From Bacillota bacterium (GTDB lineage: Bacteria; Bacillota; Clostridia; Christensenellales; CAG-138), in NCBI GenBank assembly GCA_023395595.1, contig JAEWYO010000059.1, positions 1-8,456 of the forward strand: a stretch of 8,456 nucleotides of DNA. Reading direction: 5' to 3'. The first letter of the stretch is position 1; each line of letters opens with the position of its first letter. Both the position numbers and the translations under genes were made by a program. The notes under the pieces are model-generated. The model did no database searches and had not been told where the DNA came from. It was given only the letters and a program-made list of their open reading frames with translations. Shown piece after piece: positions 1 to 5,756 of this stretch.

Positions 1-160
1 AGATATGCTTCGGTTGGACTTACTTCTAGACCGCACCATGCTCACGGGGCTTTGCCCGCTTACGTGGATCGTTTTGCCTGCGACTGGCATCGATTTTCAA
101 CCACAGACCCGATACGCGGATACCAAAGTTAGTATAGTACACTCAATTGGAAAATTGCAA
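1..160 (-). ncRNA. Possible structured RNA or 5' leader running off the left edge
   Basis: No protein gene is convincing here. On the minus strand a promoter-like pair is visible: TTGCAA (160 to 155), an 18-base spacer, and TATACT (136 to 131), which would start transcription near 124. The transcribed stretch is rich in short complementary segments. CACG/GGGC at 43-50 pairs with GCCC at 54-57 and CGTG at 63-66. Alternatively GTGG, ATCG and TGCC at 64-78 pair with GGCA, CGAT and CCAC at 86-104. The two folds exclude each other. The RNA class is not recognised, and it could equally be the leader of a gene beyond the left edge. The fold works on either strand; only the promoter suggests the minus strand. 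Confidence 0.25.
131..160 (-). promoter_or_regulatory. Candidate sigma-A promoter pointing left
   Basis: The minus strand reads TTGCAA, then 18 bases, then TATACT, close to the vegetative consensus. It would transcribe leftward into bases 124-1. No gene start for it lies inside the window. Confidence 0.35.
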
Positions 161-196
161 TGTATTTTTTCGTATAAATGTCCGAACAAATCCAGT

Positions 197-232
197 GATT
201 GGGCGCTTTTTGTGTGTTTTATGCGCCCAATC
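197..232. repeat. Perfect 10-bp inverted repeat downstream of ywlG
   Basis: GATTGGGCGC at 197-206 is exactly complementary to GCGCCCAATC at 223-232, with a 16-base T-rich loop. It lies about 60 bases beyond the stop codon of the ywlG-like gene and could end that transcript or protect its 3' end. Neither strand shows a U run after the stem, so it is not a textbook intrinsic terminator. A smaller hairpin (CACCA/TGGTG, 268-281) sits between it and the stop codon. Confidence 0.4.
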
Positions 233-292
233 GTCTACTTTATACTGTATGAAACCGTCTTGCCGGACACCATATTTGGTGGAATTTCGGGT

Positions 293-862
293 TTACTTGT
301 GCGCGGGTTCATCCTGCTGATATTGCGCGCGAGGACCACCGACATATTTCGGTCGGGTCTTGGCGAGGATGAACGACGCTTCGCCGATCTTTCTTTGCTC
401 GGTGTGCACGGGCACCACGACGGGATGCAGATGCATGCCGATCAGCGTGCCGCCGATGTCCATGCCCAGCGCGGCCTTTGCGTCCACGTTTTCCACCATC
501 ACCCGATCGGGGATGCGGTTATACGCTTCGGTTGCAAATGCGCCGCCTGCATGCAGCCACGGGCGCACCCAGACTTCCTGCAGGCGATATTGCTCCATGC
601 AGGCGCGGCTGGTGCAGATTGCGCGGTTGATGTGCTCGCAGCCCTGCACGGCCAAATATAACCCCGCCTCGGTCACCTTCGGCAAAATTGCGTCCATGAC
701 GGCCTTTGCCGCCTCCTCGCTGGAAGCGGAACCGATGCGTTTGCCGACGATTTCGCTCGTCGAGCAGCCGACAACAAAGATATCGCCCTTGCGATATTCC
801 GCGCTGGCGAGCAGGTGGTCAACGGCCTCTGCCGCCTGGCGGGTTAGTTCTGTGTAATCCAT
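293..862 (-). CDS. ywlG: YwlG-like UPF0340 / TIGR01440 family protein
   Basis: The product is a 189-residue soluble protein of the UPF0340 (DUF436) family, whose biochemical role is not established. Family-like stretches are the early GCSTSEIVGKRIGS segment, QGCEHINRA in the middle, and HLHPVVVPV toward the end. The conserved Cys, His and Glu residues in these stretches suggest a catalytic or metal-binding site, which is inference. The frame opens 13 codons further upstream, at 901, but the start at 862 (MDYTELT) is preferred: AGAGGTG lies about 8 bases ahead of it, and family members begin at a similar point. There is no signal peptide or membrane segment. The gene is transcribed alone and divergently from mutY. 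In Bacillus subtilis ywlG lies near glyA and upp; those neighbours are not seen here. Confidence 0.85.
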   Translation of the reverse strand: MDYTELTRQAAEAVDHLLASAEYRKGDIFVVGCSTSEIVGKRIGSASSEEAAKAVMDAILPKVTEAGLYLAVQGCEHINRAICTSRACMEQYRLQEVWVRPWLHAGGAFATEAYNRIPDRVMVENVDAKAALGMDIGGTLIGMHLHPVVVPVHTEQRKIGEASFILAKTRPKYVGGPRAQYQQDEPAHK

Positions 863-932
863 TTTTTCTTCACCTCTGTGGTTTCGTGGTAAATCCGGCA
901 AAACTGCCGGAAAATACCTGCTTCAGAAACAC

Positions 933-941
933 AGTATAGCA
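933..941 (-). promoter_or_regulatory. Extended -10 promoter for the ywlG-like gene
   Basis: The minus strand reads TGCTATACT, an extended -10 element (TGn followed by TATACT). The expected transcription start is near 926, giving a leader of about 64 bases that includes the AGAGGTG ribosome binding site. No good -35 hexamer is seen at 17 bases, which extended -10 promoters tolerate. Confidence 0.45.
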
Positions 942-994
942 CAATTTTTGCGCTTTCTCCGCGCATTTTTCGCGCAATTTGCGCGAAACTTGTA

Positions 995-1003
995 TGGTAT
1001 ACT
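995..1003 (+). promoter_or_regulatory. Extended -10 promoter for mutY, placing +1 at the start codon
   Basis: The plus strand reads TGGTATACT: TG, one base, and the hexamer TATACT at 998-1003. With the hexamer at -12 to -7, position +1 falls on the A of the mutY ATG at 1010. No Shine-Dalgarno sequence precedes that ATG. A convincing -35 at 17 bases is absent. Confidence 0.5.
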
Positions 1004-1009
1004 GGTGCT

Positions 1010-2014
1010 ATGAACTGGATTGAATCGTTGCTGAACTGGTATCAGCAAAACGCGCGGGATTTGCCCTGGCGCAGAACAAACGATGGCTATGCCATCTGGA
1101 TCAGCGAAATCATGCTTCAGCAGACGCGGGTTGCCGCCGTGATTCCGTATTACGAGCGATTCTTGCGCGAGCTGCCGGATGTCAACGCGCTGGCGAATGT
1201 GGACGACGACCGCCTGCACAAGCTCTGGGAAGGCCTGGGCTACTATAGCCGTGCGAGAAATCTAAAAAAAGCCGCAAACGAGATCGTCTCCCGCTTTGGC
1301 GGGCGGATGCCGAGGGATTATGATGCGCTGCTCTCGCTCTCTGGTATCGGGGAATACACCGCGGGCGCGATTGCGTCGCTTGCGTTTGGCTTGGCGGTGC
1401 CAGCCGTGGACGGGAACGTGCTGCGCGTCTATGCGCGGCTCTTTGGCGCGGAGCGGGACATCCGCGATCTTACGTTCAAAAAAGAAGTGCGTGCGTTTCT
1501 TTTGCCGCTTGTACCGGCGGAACAACCCGGTGCGTTCAACGCAGCGCTGATGGAGCTCGGCGCGACCGTCTGCCTGCCAAACGGCGTTCCCAAGTGCGGC
1601 GAATGCCCCGTGCGCGAGGACTGCGTGGCGTTTCGCAAGGGAAGAACGGCGGAACTGCCGCTGCTTTCGGCGAAAAAGGCAAGAAGAATCGAACGAAAGA
1701 CCGTCTTCACGCTCTCGCTTGAAGGCGGGCTGATCGGGTTTCGGCGACCGGAGAGCGGTCTGCTTGCGGGACTGTGGCAGTTGCCGGAGGCGGCGGGGGA
1801 TTTGACCGATGCCGAAGCCGCGCGCTGGCTTGGCGAACACGGCATTTTGCCCGTTGGCGAACTGCGCTTCTATGAACGCAAACATATCTTTACGCATATC
1901 GAATGGCATATGCGCGTCTGCGCTGCCGACGTTTCGGCAAAAACCCTGCCGGAGGGCTGGATCGTCTTGGACGAATCCCATGCGCTGCCGACGGCGTTTC
2001 GGGTGTGTCTGTGA
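1010..2014 (+). CDS. mutY: A/G-specific adenine DNA glycosylase MutY
   Basis: MutY removes adenine paired with 8-oxoguanine in the GO base-excision pathway. The 334-residue protein has the full architecture. The catalytic Glu33 lies in SEIMLQQTRV, the helix-hairpin-helix LSGIGEYTAGA is at about 110-120, and the catalytic Asp134 is in VDGNVLRV. Four cysteines for a [4Fe-4S] cluster are at 188, 196, 199 and 205. Their spacing is CX7CX2CX5C, one residue longer than in E. coli (CX6); I recall similar spacing in clostridial homologues. The C-terminal NUDIX-like domain (about 228-330) recognises 8-oxoG; its usual FSH loop reads FTH (294-296). The start at 1010 is the only plausible one, since the next Met lies inside the catalytic motif. 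The gene stands alone, divergent from ywlG, and converges on recR with a shared terminator. Confidence 0.97.
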   Translation: MNWIESLLNWYQQNARDLPWRRTNDGYAIWISEIMLQQTRVAAVIPYYERFLRELPDVNALANVDDDRLHKLWEGLGYYSRARNLKKAANEIVSRFGGRMPRDYDALLSLSGIGEYTAGAIASLAFGLAVPAVDGNVLRVYARLFGAERDIRDLTFKKEVRAFLLPLVPAEQPGAFNAALMELGATVCLPNGVPKCGECPVREDCVAFRKGRTAELPLLSAKKARRIERKTVFTLSLEGGLIGFRRPESGLLAGLWQLPEAAGDLTDAEAARWLGEHGILPVGELRFYERKHIFTHIEWHMRVCAADVSAKTLPEGWIVLDESHALPTAFRVCL

Positions 2015-2028
2015 TCCACGAAGGGCAT

Positions 2029-2058
2029 AAAAAATAACGGCGCAAGCCGTTATTTTTA
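2029..2058. terminator. Bidirectional intrinsic terminator between mutY and recR
   Basis: AAAAATAACGGC at 2030-2041 is perfectly complementary to GCCGTTATTTTT at 2046-2057, a 12-bp stem closed by a GCAA tetraloop on the plus strand. The T-rich arm follows the GC core in both directions, so it can stop mutY transcripts from the left and the dnaX-recR transcripts from the right. It lies 15 bases after the mutY stop and 24 bases after the recR stop. Confidence 0.88.
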
Positions 2059-2081
2059 AATGCGAAAGGGAAATTGTTATT

Positions 2082-2678
2082 TTACAGTTGCCTTCTTCCT
2101 TCCATCGCCTTGGCCAGCGTGACCTCGTCGGTGTATTCAAGATTGCCGCCGATAGGGATGCCGTGGGCGATGCGTGTGCAACTCACGCCCATGGGCTTGA
2201 GCAGCCGCGCGATATAGCTTGCGGTCGCTTCACCTTCCACGTCCGGATTGGTCGCGAGGATAACCTCTTTGACCCCGCCCGCCTTCACGCGCTCGACCAG
2301 CTCGTTGATGCGGATGTCGTTTGGCCCAACGCCGTCAACGGGAGAGAGCACGCCGTGCAGCACGTGATATTTTCCGTGAAACTCGCGCGTGCGTTCCATC
2401 GCGACGACATCCTTTGCGTCGCAAACCACGCAGAGCACGCTGCCGTCCCGGCTGGTATCCGCGCAGATGCCGCAGGGGCTAACGTCGGTATACGTTCCGC
2501 AGATCGGGCAGTCCGTGACCTTTTCGCGCGCGGCAAGAATCGCGGCGGCAAGCTCCTGCGCCTGCGCCAGCGGTGTGTCGAGAATATGATAGGCAAGCCG
2601 CTGCGCGGTCTTTTGCCCGATGCCGGGCAAGCGCGAAAGCTGCGTCGTCAGCCGGACGATGGGTTCAATGGTGAGCAT
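2082..2678 (-). CDS. recR: Recombination mediator protein RecR
   Basis: RecR acts with RecO (and RecF) to load RecA on SSB-coated single-stranded gaps. The 198-residue length is typical for the family. From the N-terminus: a helix-hairpin-helix around LSRLPGIGQKTAQRLA (15-30), a C4 zinc finger with Cys57, Cys60, Cys69 and Cys72, and a Toprim domain from about residue 80 to 175. The Toprim domain contains VVCDAKDVVAMERT and the acidic NPDVEGE motif (144-150). The C-terminal GGNLEYTDEVTLAKAMEGR is also characteristic. The ATG lies two bases after the ybaB stop codon (TAAGTATG), with only a poor ribosome binding site of its own, so translational coupling to ybaB is likely. It is the last gene of the dnaX cluster. 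Confidence 0.97.
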   Translation of the reverse strand: MLTIEPIVRLTTQLSRLPGIGQKTAQRLAYHILDTPLAQAQELAAAILAAREKVTDCPICGTYTDVSPCGICADTSRDGSVLCVVCDAKDVVAMERTREFHGKYHVLHGVLSPVDGVGPNDIRINELVERVKAGGVKEVILATNPDVEGEATASYIARLLKPMGVSCTRIAHGIPIGGNLEYTDEVTLAKAMEGRRQL

Positions 2679-2680
2679 AC

Positions 2681-3028
2681 TTAAAAGCCGAGCCCCAGTC
2701 CGCCCGTGATTTTGCCGATTTCGTCCTCAACGGTCTTGGTCGCGGTGCGGAGCGCCTCGTTGACTGCGGAGAGCACGAGGTCTTGCAGCATCTCGACATC
2801 GTCGGGATCGACGCACGCGGGGTTGATCACGATCGCTTTGACGTCCTTGTTGCCGGTGACGGTCACGCTGACCATGCCGCCGCCGCTGCTCGCGGTGAAT
2901 TCACGCTCGTTGAGCTCTGCTTGCGCGCGCGCAACGTCCTGCTGCATCTTCTGGGCTTTCATCATCAGCTGCTGCATGTTGCCGCCGCCCATTCCGCCCA
3001 TTCCACCGGGAAATCCGCCTTTTGCCAT
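2681..3028 (-). CDS. ybaB: YbaB/EbfC family nucleoid-associated DNA-binding protein
   Basis: This is a small, dimeric, tweezer-shaped DNA-binding protein, commonly encoded between dnaX and recR in bacteria. Its function is thought to be nucleoid organisation and possibly a role at damaged or recombining DNA. The 115-residue product has the Gly/Met-rich N-terminus common in Firmicute members (FPGGMGGMGGGNMQQLMMKAQKMQ, residues 6-29), a helix through about residue 40, and a central beta region (SGGGMVSVTVTGNKDVKAIVINP). A C-terminal helix follows, ending in a glycine-rich tail. An AGGAGG ribosome binding site lies 9 bases before the ATG and fixes the start. It is separated from the upstream LemA-like gene by 53 bases and from recR by 2. 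Confidence 0.95.
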   Translation of the reverse strand: MAKGGFPGGMGGMGGGNMQQLMMKAQKMQQDVARAQAELNEREFTASSGGGMVSVTVTGNKDVKAIVINPACVDPDDVEMLQDLVLSAVNEALRTATKTVEDEIGKITGGLGLGF

Positions 3029-3034
3029 AAAAAA

Positions 3035-3043
3035 GTTCCTCCT
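3035..3043 (-). promoter_or_regulatory. Strong ribosome binding site for ybaB
   Basis: The minus strand carries a consensus AGGAGG about 9 bases upstream of the ybaB ATG. It is the best Shine-Dalgarno sequence in the cluster and suggests YbaB is made at a higher level than DnaX or RecR. Confidence 0.6.
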
Positions 3044-3081
3044 GATCTTACTTGGTAATCAATATTGTCGTTGGATACACG

Positions 3082-3714
3082 TCAAATGATTGCATTGTTT
3101 TCATAATAATAGTCAAATGGGGTCAATCCCATATTTGCCCGAAACAGGATCGCTGGAAAACGGTTGATGAATGCGTTGTACTCCCCGGCGGCTGCGTTGT
3201 AGCTTTTCTTTGCCGCAGTAATGCTTTCTTCTTTTGCCGTTATGCGCTCCATCATCTGCCGGAACTCGGTGTTTGACTGCATAGACTGATCCGACGCAAC
3301 GGCTTTGATCAACTCGCTGAGCAGAAACTGGGACCGGATGGAGTTGAAGTTGGCATCACTGAGCGTTTCAAATAGCGCTCTTGAGGACGACTGTTTGGCG
3401 GACTCGCTGACGTAGAAGTAGAAGAAAGCCTTCATCCGCTTCAAAAGCTCTTCCATCTCGGCTTTTTCGCTCTCAATTTGCTGCTTCGCGCGCTCACATT
3501 GCGTGCGCATGGTCGCAACGCGGTTGAAGAAGCGGATATATCCGCCCAATGCGGCAGACACAAGAACAATTCCGATGGAAATGATCAATGCGTTTGAGGA
3601 AAGTTGGTCGACGTCAGCATTCGGGTCTACGATTGCGTATCCAAATACAAACACAATCCAAATGATAAACACAAAGAGGATGAGCAGGAGTGCTTTCACC
3701 CAAGGATTCTTCAT
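3082..3714 (-). CDS. LemA-like membrane protein with two transmembrane segments
   Basis: The 210-residue product has two predicted membrane helices (about 6-28 and 41-61) joined by a short acidic loop, then a long charged helical region. The C-terminal half resembles the LemA family: FNRVATMRTQCERAKQQIE right after the second helix, and near the end KKSYNAAAGEYNAFINRFP (169-187), matching the family's YN..YN...FP pattern. LemA proteins are helical-bundle membrane proteins of unclear function, usually about 185 residues with one N-terminal helix, so the second helix and the divergent middle are unusual. The frame opens at a TTG at 3777, inside a hairpin. The ATG at 3714 is preferred because GAGG lies 8 bases ahead of it. 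Codon use looks AT-richer than in the neighbours. The family call is moderate; it may be a distinct relative. Confidence 0.7.
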   Translation of the reverse strand: MKNPWVKALLLILFVFIIWIVFVFGYAIVDPNADVDQLSSNALIISIGIVLVSAALGGYIRFFNRVATMRTQCERAKQQIESEKAEMEELLKRMKAFFYFYVSESAKQSSSRALFETLSDANFNSIRSQFLLSELIKAVASDQSMQSNTEFRQMMERITAKEESITAAKKSYNAAAGEYNAFINRFPAILFRANMGLTPFDYYYENNAII

Positions 3715-3760
3715 TCCGACAACCTCGTTTCCAAACCAATCAATCATCTGCCTGATATTT

Positions 3761-3800
3761 GGTACGAAAAGAATCAAGAAACGTTAGGATTCTTCGTACC
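3761..3800. repeat. Imperfect 13-bp inverted repeat between dnaX and the LemA-like gene
   Basis: GGTACGAA and GAATC at 3761-3775, interrupted by a two-base AA bulge, pair with GATTC and TTCGTACC at 3788-3800 across a 12-base loop. The hairpin begins 17 bases after the dnaX stop codon and lies upstream of the preferred start of the LemA-like gene. No U run follows on either strand. It could be a partial terminator or attenuator, an mRNA processing or stability element that separates dnaX expression from the downstream genes, or a remnant of an insertion. Confidence 0.55.
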
Positions 3801-3816
3801 CTTCAACCGAAACTCG

Positions 3817-5574
3817 TTATTGTATCGTCAGTTTATCCCCGAACAACGCCTTGGCGAGTTCCTCGGCCTGTCCGCTGACGGGGGCTGCTTTCGTGGTGGT
3901 GATCACGAGCTTTGCGTCTGGCTTGACCATCTGCAAGGCGCGTTGCGTGGGTTCAAAATTGATCGGCGCGGAGAGGCTCTTGTGTTTCATCTCCTGCGCT
4001 TCGGTGAACCCGACAGTGAGTGCGTTCTGCTCAAAATGCAGCGCTACGGCTTCTCTGGCCAGCGCTTGCACAAACATATTGGGAATGTTTGCAATCGCTT
4101 CTCGCCAGATGGCGGCGGCATCGTTGCTTCCGCTTGCCTTGGCGGCGTGGCTTTGCGCGGGCGCTGCCTTCTCGGGCTTGGGTTCAGGTTTCGGGGTGGT
4201 CTTTGCCGGCGCAACCGCAGGCGCGGCATAGTCGTCCTCCGGCGCCCATTCCTCCGGCGGAGGGGTGAGGTCGGTCCAGGGCGCTGCTTCCGGCGCGGCC
4301 TGCTTTGGCGGTTTTGCTTCCGCTTTCGGCGCGGCGGGTGCCGCAGGCGCATCATCTTTTTTACTATAGACTGGTGCGGGTTCCGGTGCAGCGATGGTAG
4401 GCACAAATACTTGCGCAGGAATGCCGTCTTTCATCTGTGCTTCTAGGCGATCCAGCCGCGCTTCAATATTTGCCAGCGAAACGGAATCCTCCGGGCGGCA
4501 GATGTGCACCAGCGCGCTTTCGAGCAAGGCGCGCGGGGAGGGCAGATAGCGCATGTCGTTCTGCGCGGCGATCAAGCGATCCAGCGCGAGCATCAATCGC
4601 GCTTCGGATGCGCCCTTTGCCTGCTCAAGATACCGCATCATCGTGTCCTCGGTGCAGTCCAGTAAATCCTCGCATCTGCCGCAGGTTTTGGCCAGCAACA
4701 GCGCGCGAAAATGCCCCGAAAGATCCGCAACGAAGACAGAAAGATCGCGCCCTGCCTGCATGATGGAGTCCAGCATCCGTATGGCATCCGGCGCGTTGGA
4801 GGCGAGCAGTGACTTGGACATTTCGAATAAAAACGCGTCCTCCATGCTGCCCAACACGTCATAAACGTTCTTCGTGGTCACGTTGTCCCCGCAGAACGCG
4901 AGGCATTGATCGGCCAGCGACAGCGCGTCGCGCATGCCGCCCTGCGCCGCGCGGGCAATCAGGGTCAGGCCGCCGTCTTCAATGGAAGCGCCGGCGCGGG
5001 CAAGCACACTGGTAAGTGTGCGCTTGATGTCCGTAATCGAAATCCGGTGGAAATCAAACCGCTGGCAGCGGGAGATGATCGTTGCGGGCAGCTTCTGCGG
5101 CTCGGTGGTCGCGAGGATGAAGAGAATGTGTTCCGGCGGCTCCTCCAGCGTTTTGAGCAGCGCGTTGAACGCCGCGCCGGAGAGCATATGAACCTCGTCG
5201 ATGATGAACACGCGGCGGCGGAGCTTGAGCGGCGCGTATTGCGCATTTTCGATCAGATCGCGCACGTCGTTGACGCTGTTGTTGCTCGCGGCGTCGATCT
5301 CCGTGATGTCGGACGCGCCTTCGGAGGCGGTGATCAGGCATGCCTCGCATTTGCCGCAGGGTTCGCCGTTCTCGGGACTCAGGCAGTTGACCGCGCGGGC
5401 AAGAATGCGCGCTGAGGTTGTTTTTCCCGTGCCGCGCGTGCCGCAAAACAGATAGGCGTGCGCCGGACGATCCGACGACACCTGGTGTTTCAGCGTTGTG
5501 GTGATGTGCTCCTGCCCGATGACGTCTGCAAAGCGGGCGGGGCGATATTGGCGATAAAGCGCGCGGTATGCCAT
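3817..5574 (-). CDS. dnaX: DNA polymerase III subunit gamma/tau DnaX
   Basis: DnaX is the AAA+ ATPase of the clamp loader, which opens and loads the sliding clamp and, as tau, tethers polymerase and helicase. The 585-residue protein shows Walker A GTRGTGKT (45-52, Lys51), zinc ligands Cys64, Cys73, Cys76 and Cys79, and Walker B FIIDEVHML (123-131). Further motifs are sensor 1 LATTEPQK, the arginine-finger SRC motif (168-170) and sensor 2 GGMRDA (211-216). The collar domain runs to about 380. A Pro/Ala/Lys-rich linker (about 390-480) and a C-terminal domain of about 100 residues follow, so the full-length product is a tau form. The start at 5574 (MAYRALYRQYRP) matches the family; the ATG four codons earlier is only one base from the GGAG sequence. 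An A6 tract in codons 404-405 may yield a shorter gamma form. It is the first gene of the cluster. Confidence 0.97.
   Translation of the reverse strand: MAYRALYRQYRPARFADVIGQEHITTTLKHQVSSDRPAHAYLFCGTRGTGKTTSARILARAVNCLSPENGEPCGKCEACLITASEGASDITEIDAASNNSVNDVRDLIENAQYAPLKLRRRVFIIDEVHMLSGAAFNALLKTLEEPPEHILFILATTEPQKLPATIISRCQRFDFHRISITDIKRTLTSVLARAGASIEDGGLTLIARAAQGGMRDALSLADQCLAFCGDNVTTKNVYDVLGSMEDAFLFEMSKSLLASNAPDAIRMLDSIMQAGRDLSVFVADLSGHFRALLLAKTCGRCEDLLDCTEDTMMRYLEQAKGASEARLMLALDRLIAAQNDMRYLPSPRALLESALVHICRPEDSVSLANIEARLDRLEAQMKDGIPAQVFVPTIAAPEPAPVYSKKDDAPAAPAAPKAEAKPPKQAAPEAAPWTDLTPPPEEWAPEDDYAAPAVAPAKTTPKPEPKPEKAAPAQSHAAKASGSNDAAAIWREAIANIPNMFVQALAREAVALHFEQNALTVGFTEAQEMKHKSLSAPINFEPTQRALQMVKPDAKLVITTTKAAPVSGQAEELAKALFGDKLTIQ
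4331..4365 (-). promoter_or_regulatory. Candidate slippage site in dnaX (A6 tract plus downstream hairpin)
   Basis: In the dnaX frame the minus strand reads AGT AAA AAA GAT GAT (4365 to 4351). A -1 ribosomal shift, or insertion of one A by slipping RNA polymerase, gives AGA followed by the stop TGA at 4354-4352. The product would end near residue 406, at the start of the linker. A GC-rich hairpin (GCGGC/GCCGC, 4331-4344) begins 12 bases downstream. The heptamer is T AAA AAA rather than the E. coli A AAA AAG, and no upstream Shine-Dalgarno-like stimulator is seen. Confidence 0.35.
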
Positions 5575-5593
5575 TGAAAAATTCATTCTCCAT

Positions 5594-5623
5594 TATGGTA
5601 TATTCACACATCATGATACCATA
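5594..5623. promoter_or_regulatory. Inverted repeat TATGGTAT...ATACCATA overlapping the dnaX promoter
   Basis: TATGGTAT at 5594-5601 is the exact inverse of ATACCATA at 5616-5623, with a 14-base spacer. The right arm contains the extended -10 of the proposed dnaX promoter. The left arm with the next bases forms a similar TGGTATATT element on the plus strand. It could be an operator or a stem in the 5' leader, or merely two -10 elements facing each other. Confidence 0.35.
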
Positions 5624-5639
5624 TTTTGTACGTGCGCAA
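5613..5639 (-). promoter_or_regulatory. Promoter of the dnaX cluster
   Basis: On the minus strand TTGCGC (5639 to 5634) is followed after 15 bases by TATCAT (5618 to 5613), preceded by TGG to give an extended -10. Transcription would start near 5606, leaving a leader of about 30 bases before the preferred dnaX start. The spacer is short, which the TGn extension may offset. Confidence 0.45.
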
Positions 5640-5711
5640 AAGAACGAATCAAAAGCGTGCCGCGAGCCCTGATTTTCAGCCGTGTAGCGCATTCGTTCAC
5701 GCTTTCTTTCG

Positions 5712-5740
5712 TTGACCGGGGGTGTGGCTTGCGGTAAAAT
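5712..5740 (+). promoter_or_regulatory. Strong sigma-A promoter of the propeller-radA pair
   Basis: TTGACC at 5712-5717, an exact 17-base spacer and TAAAAT at 5735-5740 match the vegetative consensus at 10 of 12 positions. Position +1 is expected near 5747, only about 10 bases before the ATG at 5757. This rules out the in-frame candidates TTG 5712 and ATG 5739 as starts on this transcript, because both lie within the promoter. Confidence 0.65.
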
Positions 5741-5756
5741 GAAAGGCGTGAAACGT

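Noticed and set aside
1..124. 6S RNA or another known housekeeping RNA at the left edge
   Set aside because: The stretch AAGCGGGC...GCCCC.TGAGC looks by eye like part of the E. coli 6S RNA 5' half, but the expected long hairpin with a central bubble cannot be shown and the sequence is cut by the window edge.
5..661. A 218-codon plus-strand open frame at the left edge
   Set aside because: It runs through the intergenic region and into the antisense of the ywlG-like gene, has no ribosome binding site and has no family resemblance.
2088..2684. A plus-strand open frame almost the same length as recR
   Set aside because: It is the antisense shadow of recR, which has full zinc-finger and Toprim motifs on the minus strand.
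3715..3777. Upstream TTG start of the LemA-like gene
   Set aside because: The TTG lies inside the hairpin and has no ribosome binding site, whereas the ATG at 3714 has GAGG at a good distance.
3604..4446. A 280-codon plus-strand open frame across dnaX and the LemA-like gene
   Set aside because: Its translation is Gly/Arg/Cys-rich and spans two genes on the other strand, so it is antisense to the repetitive Pro/Ala linker of dnaX.
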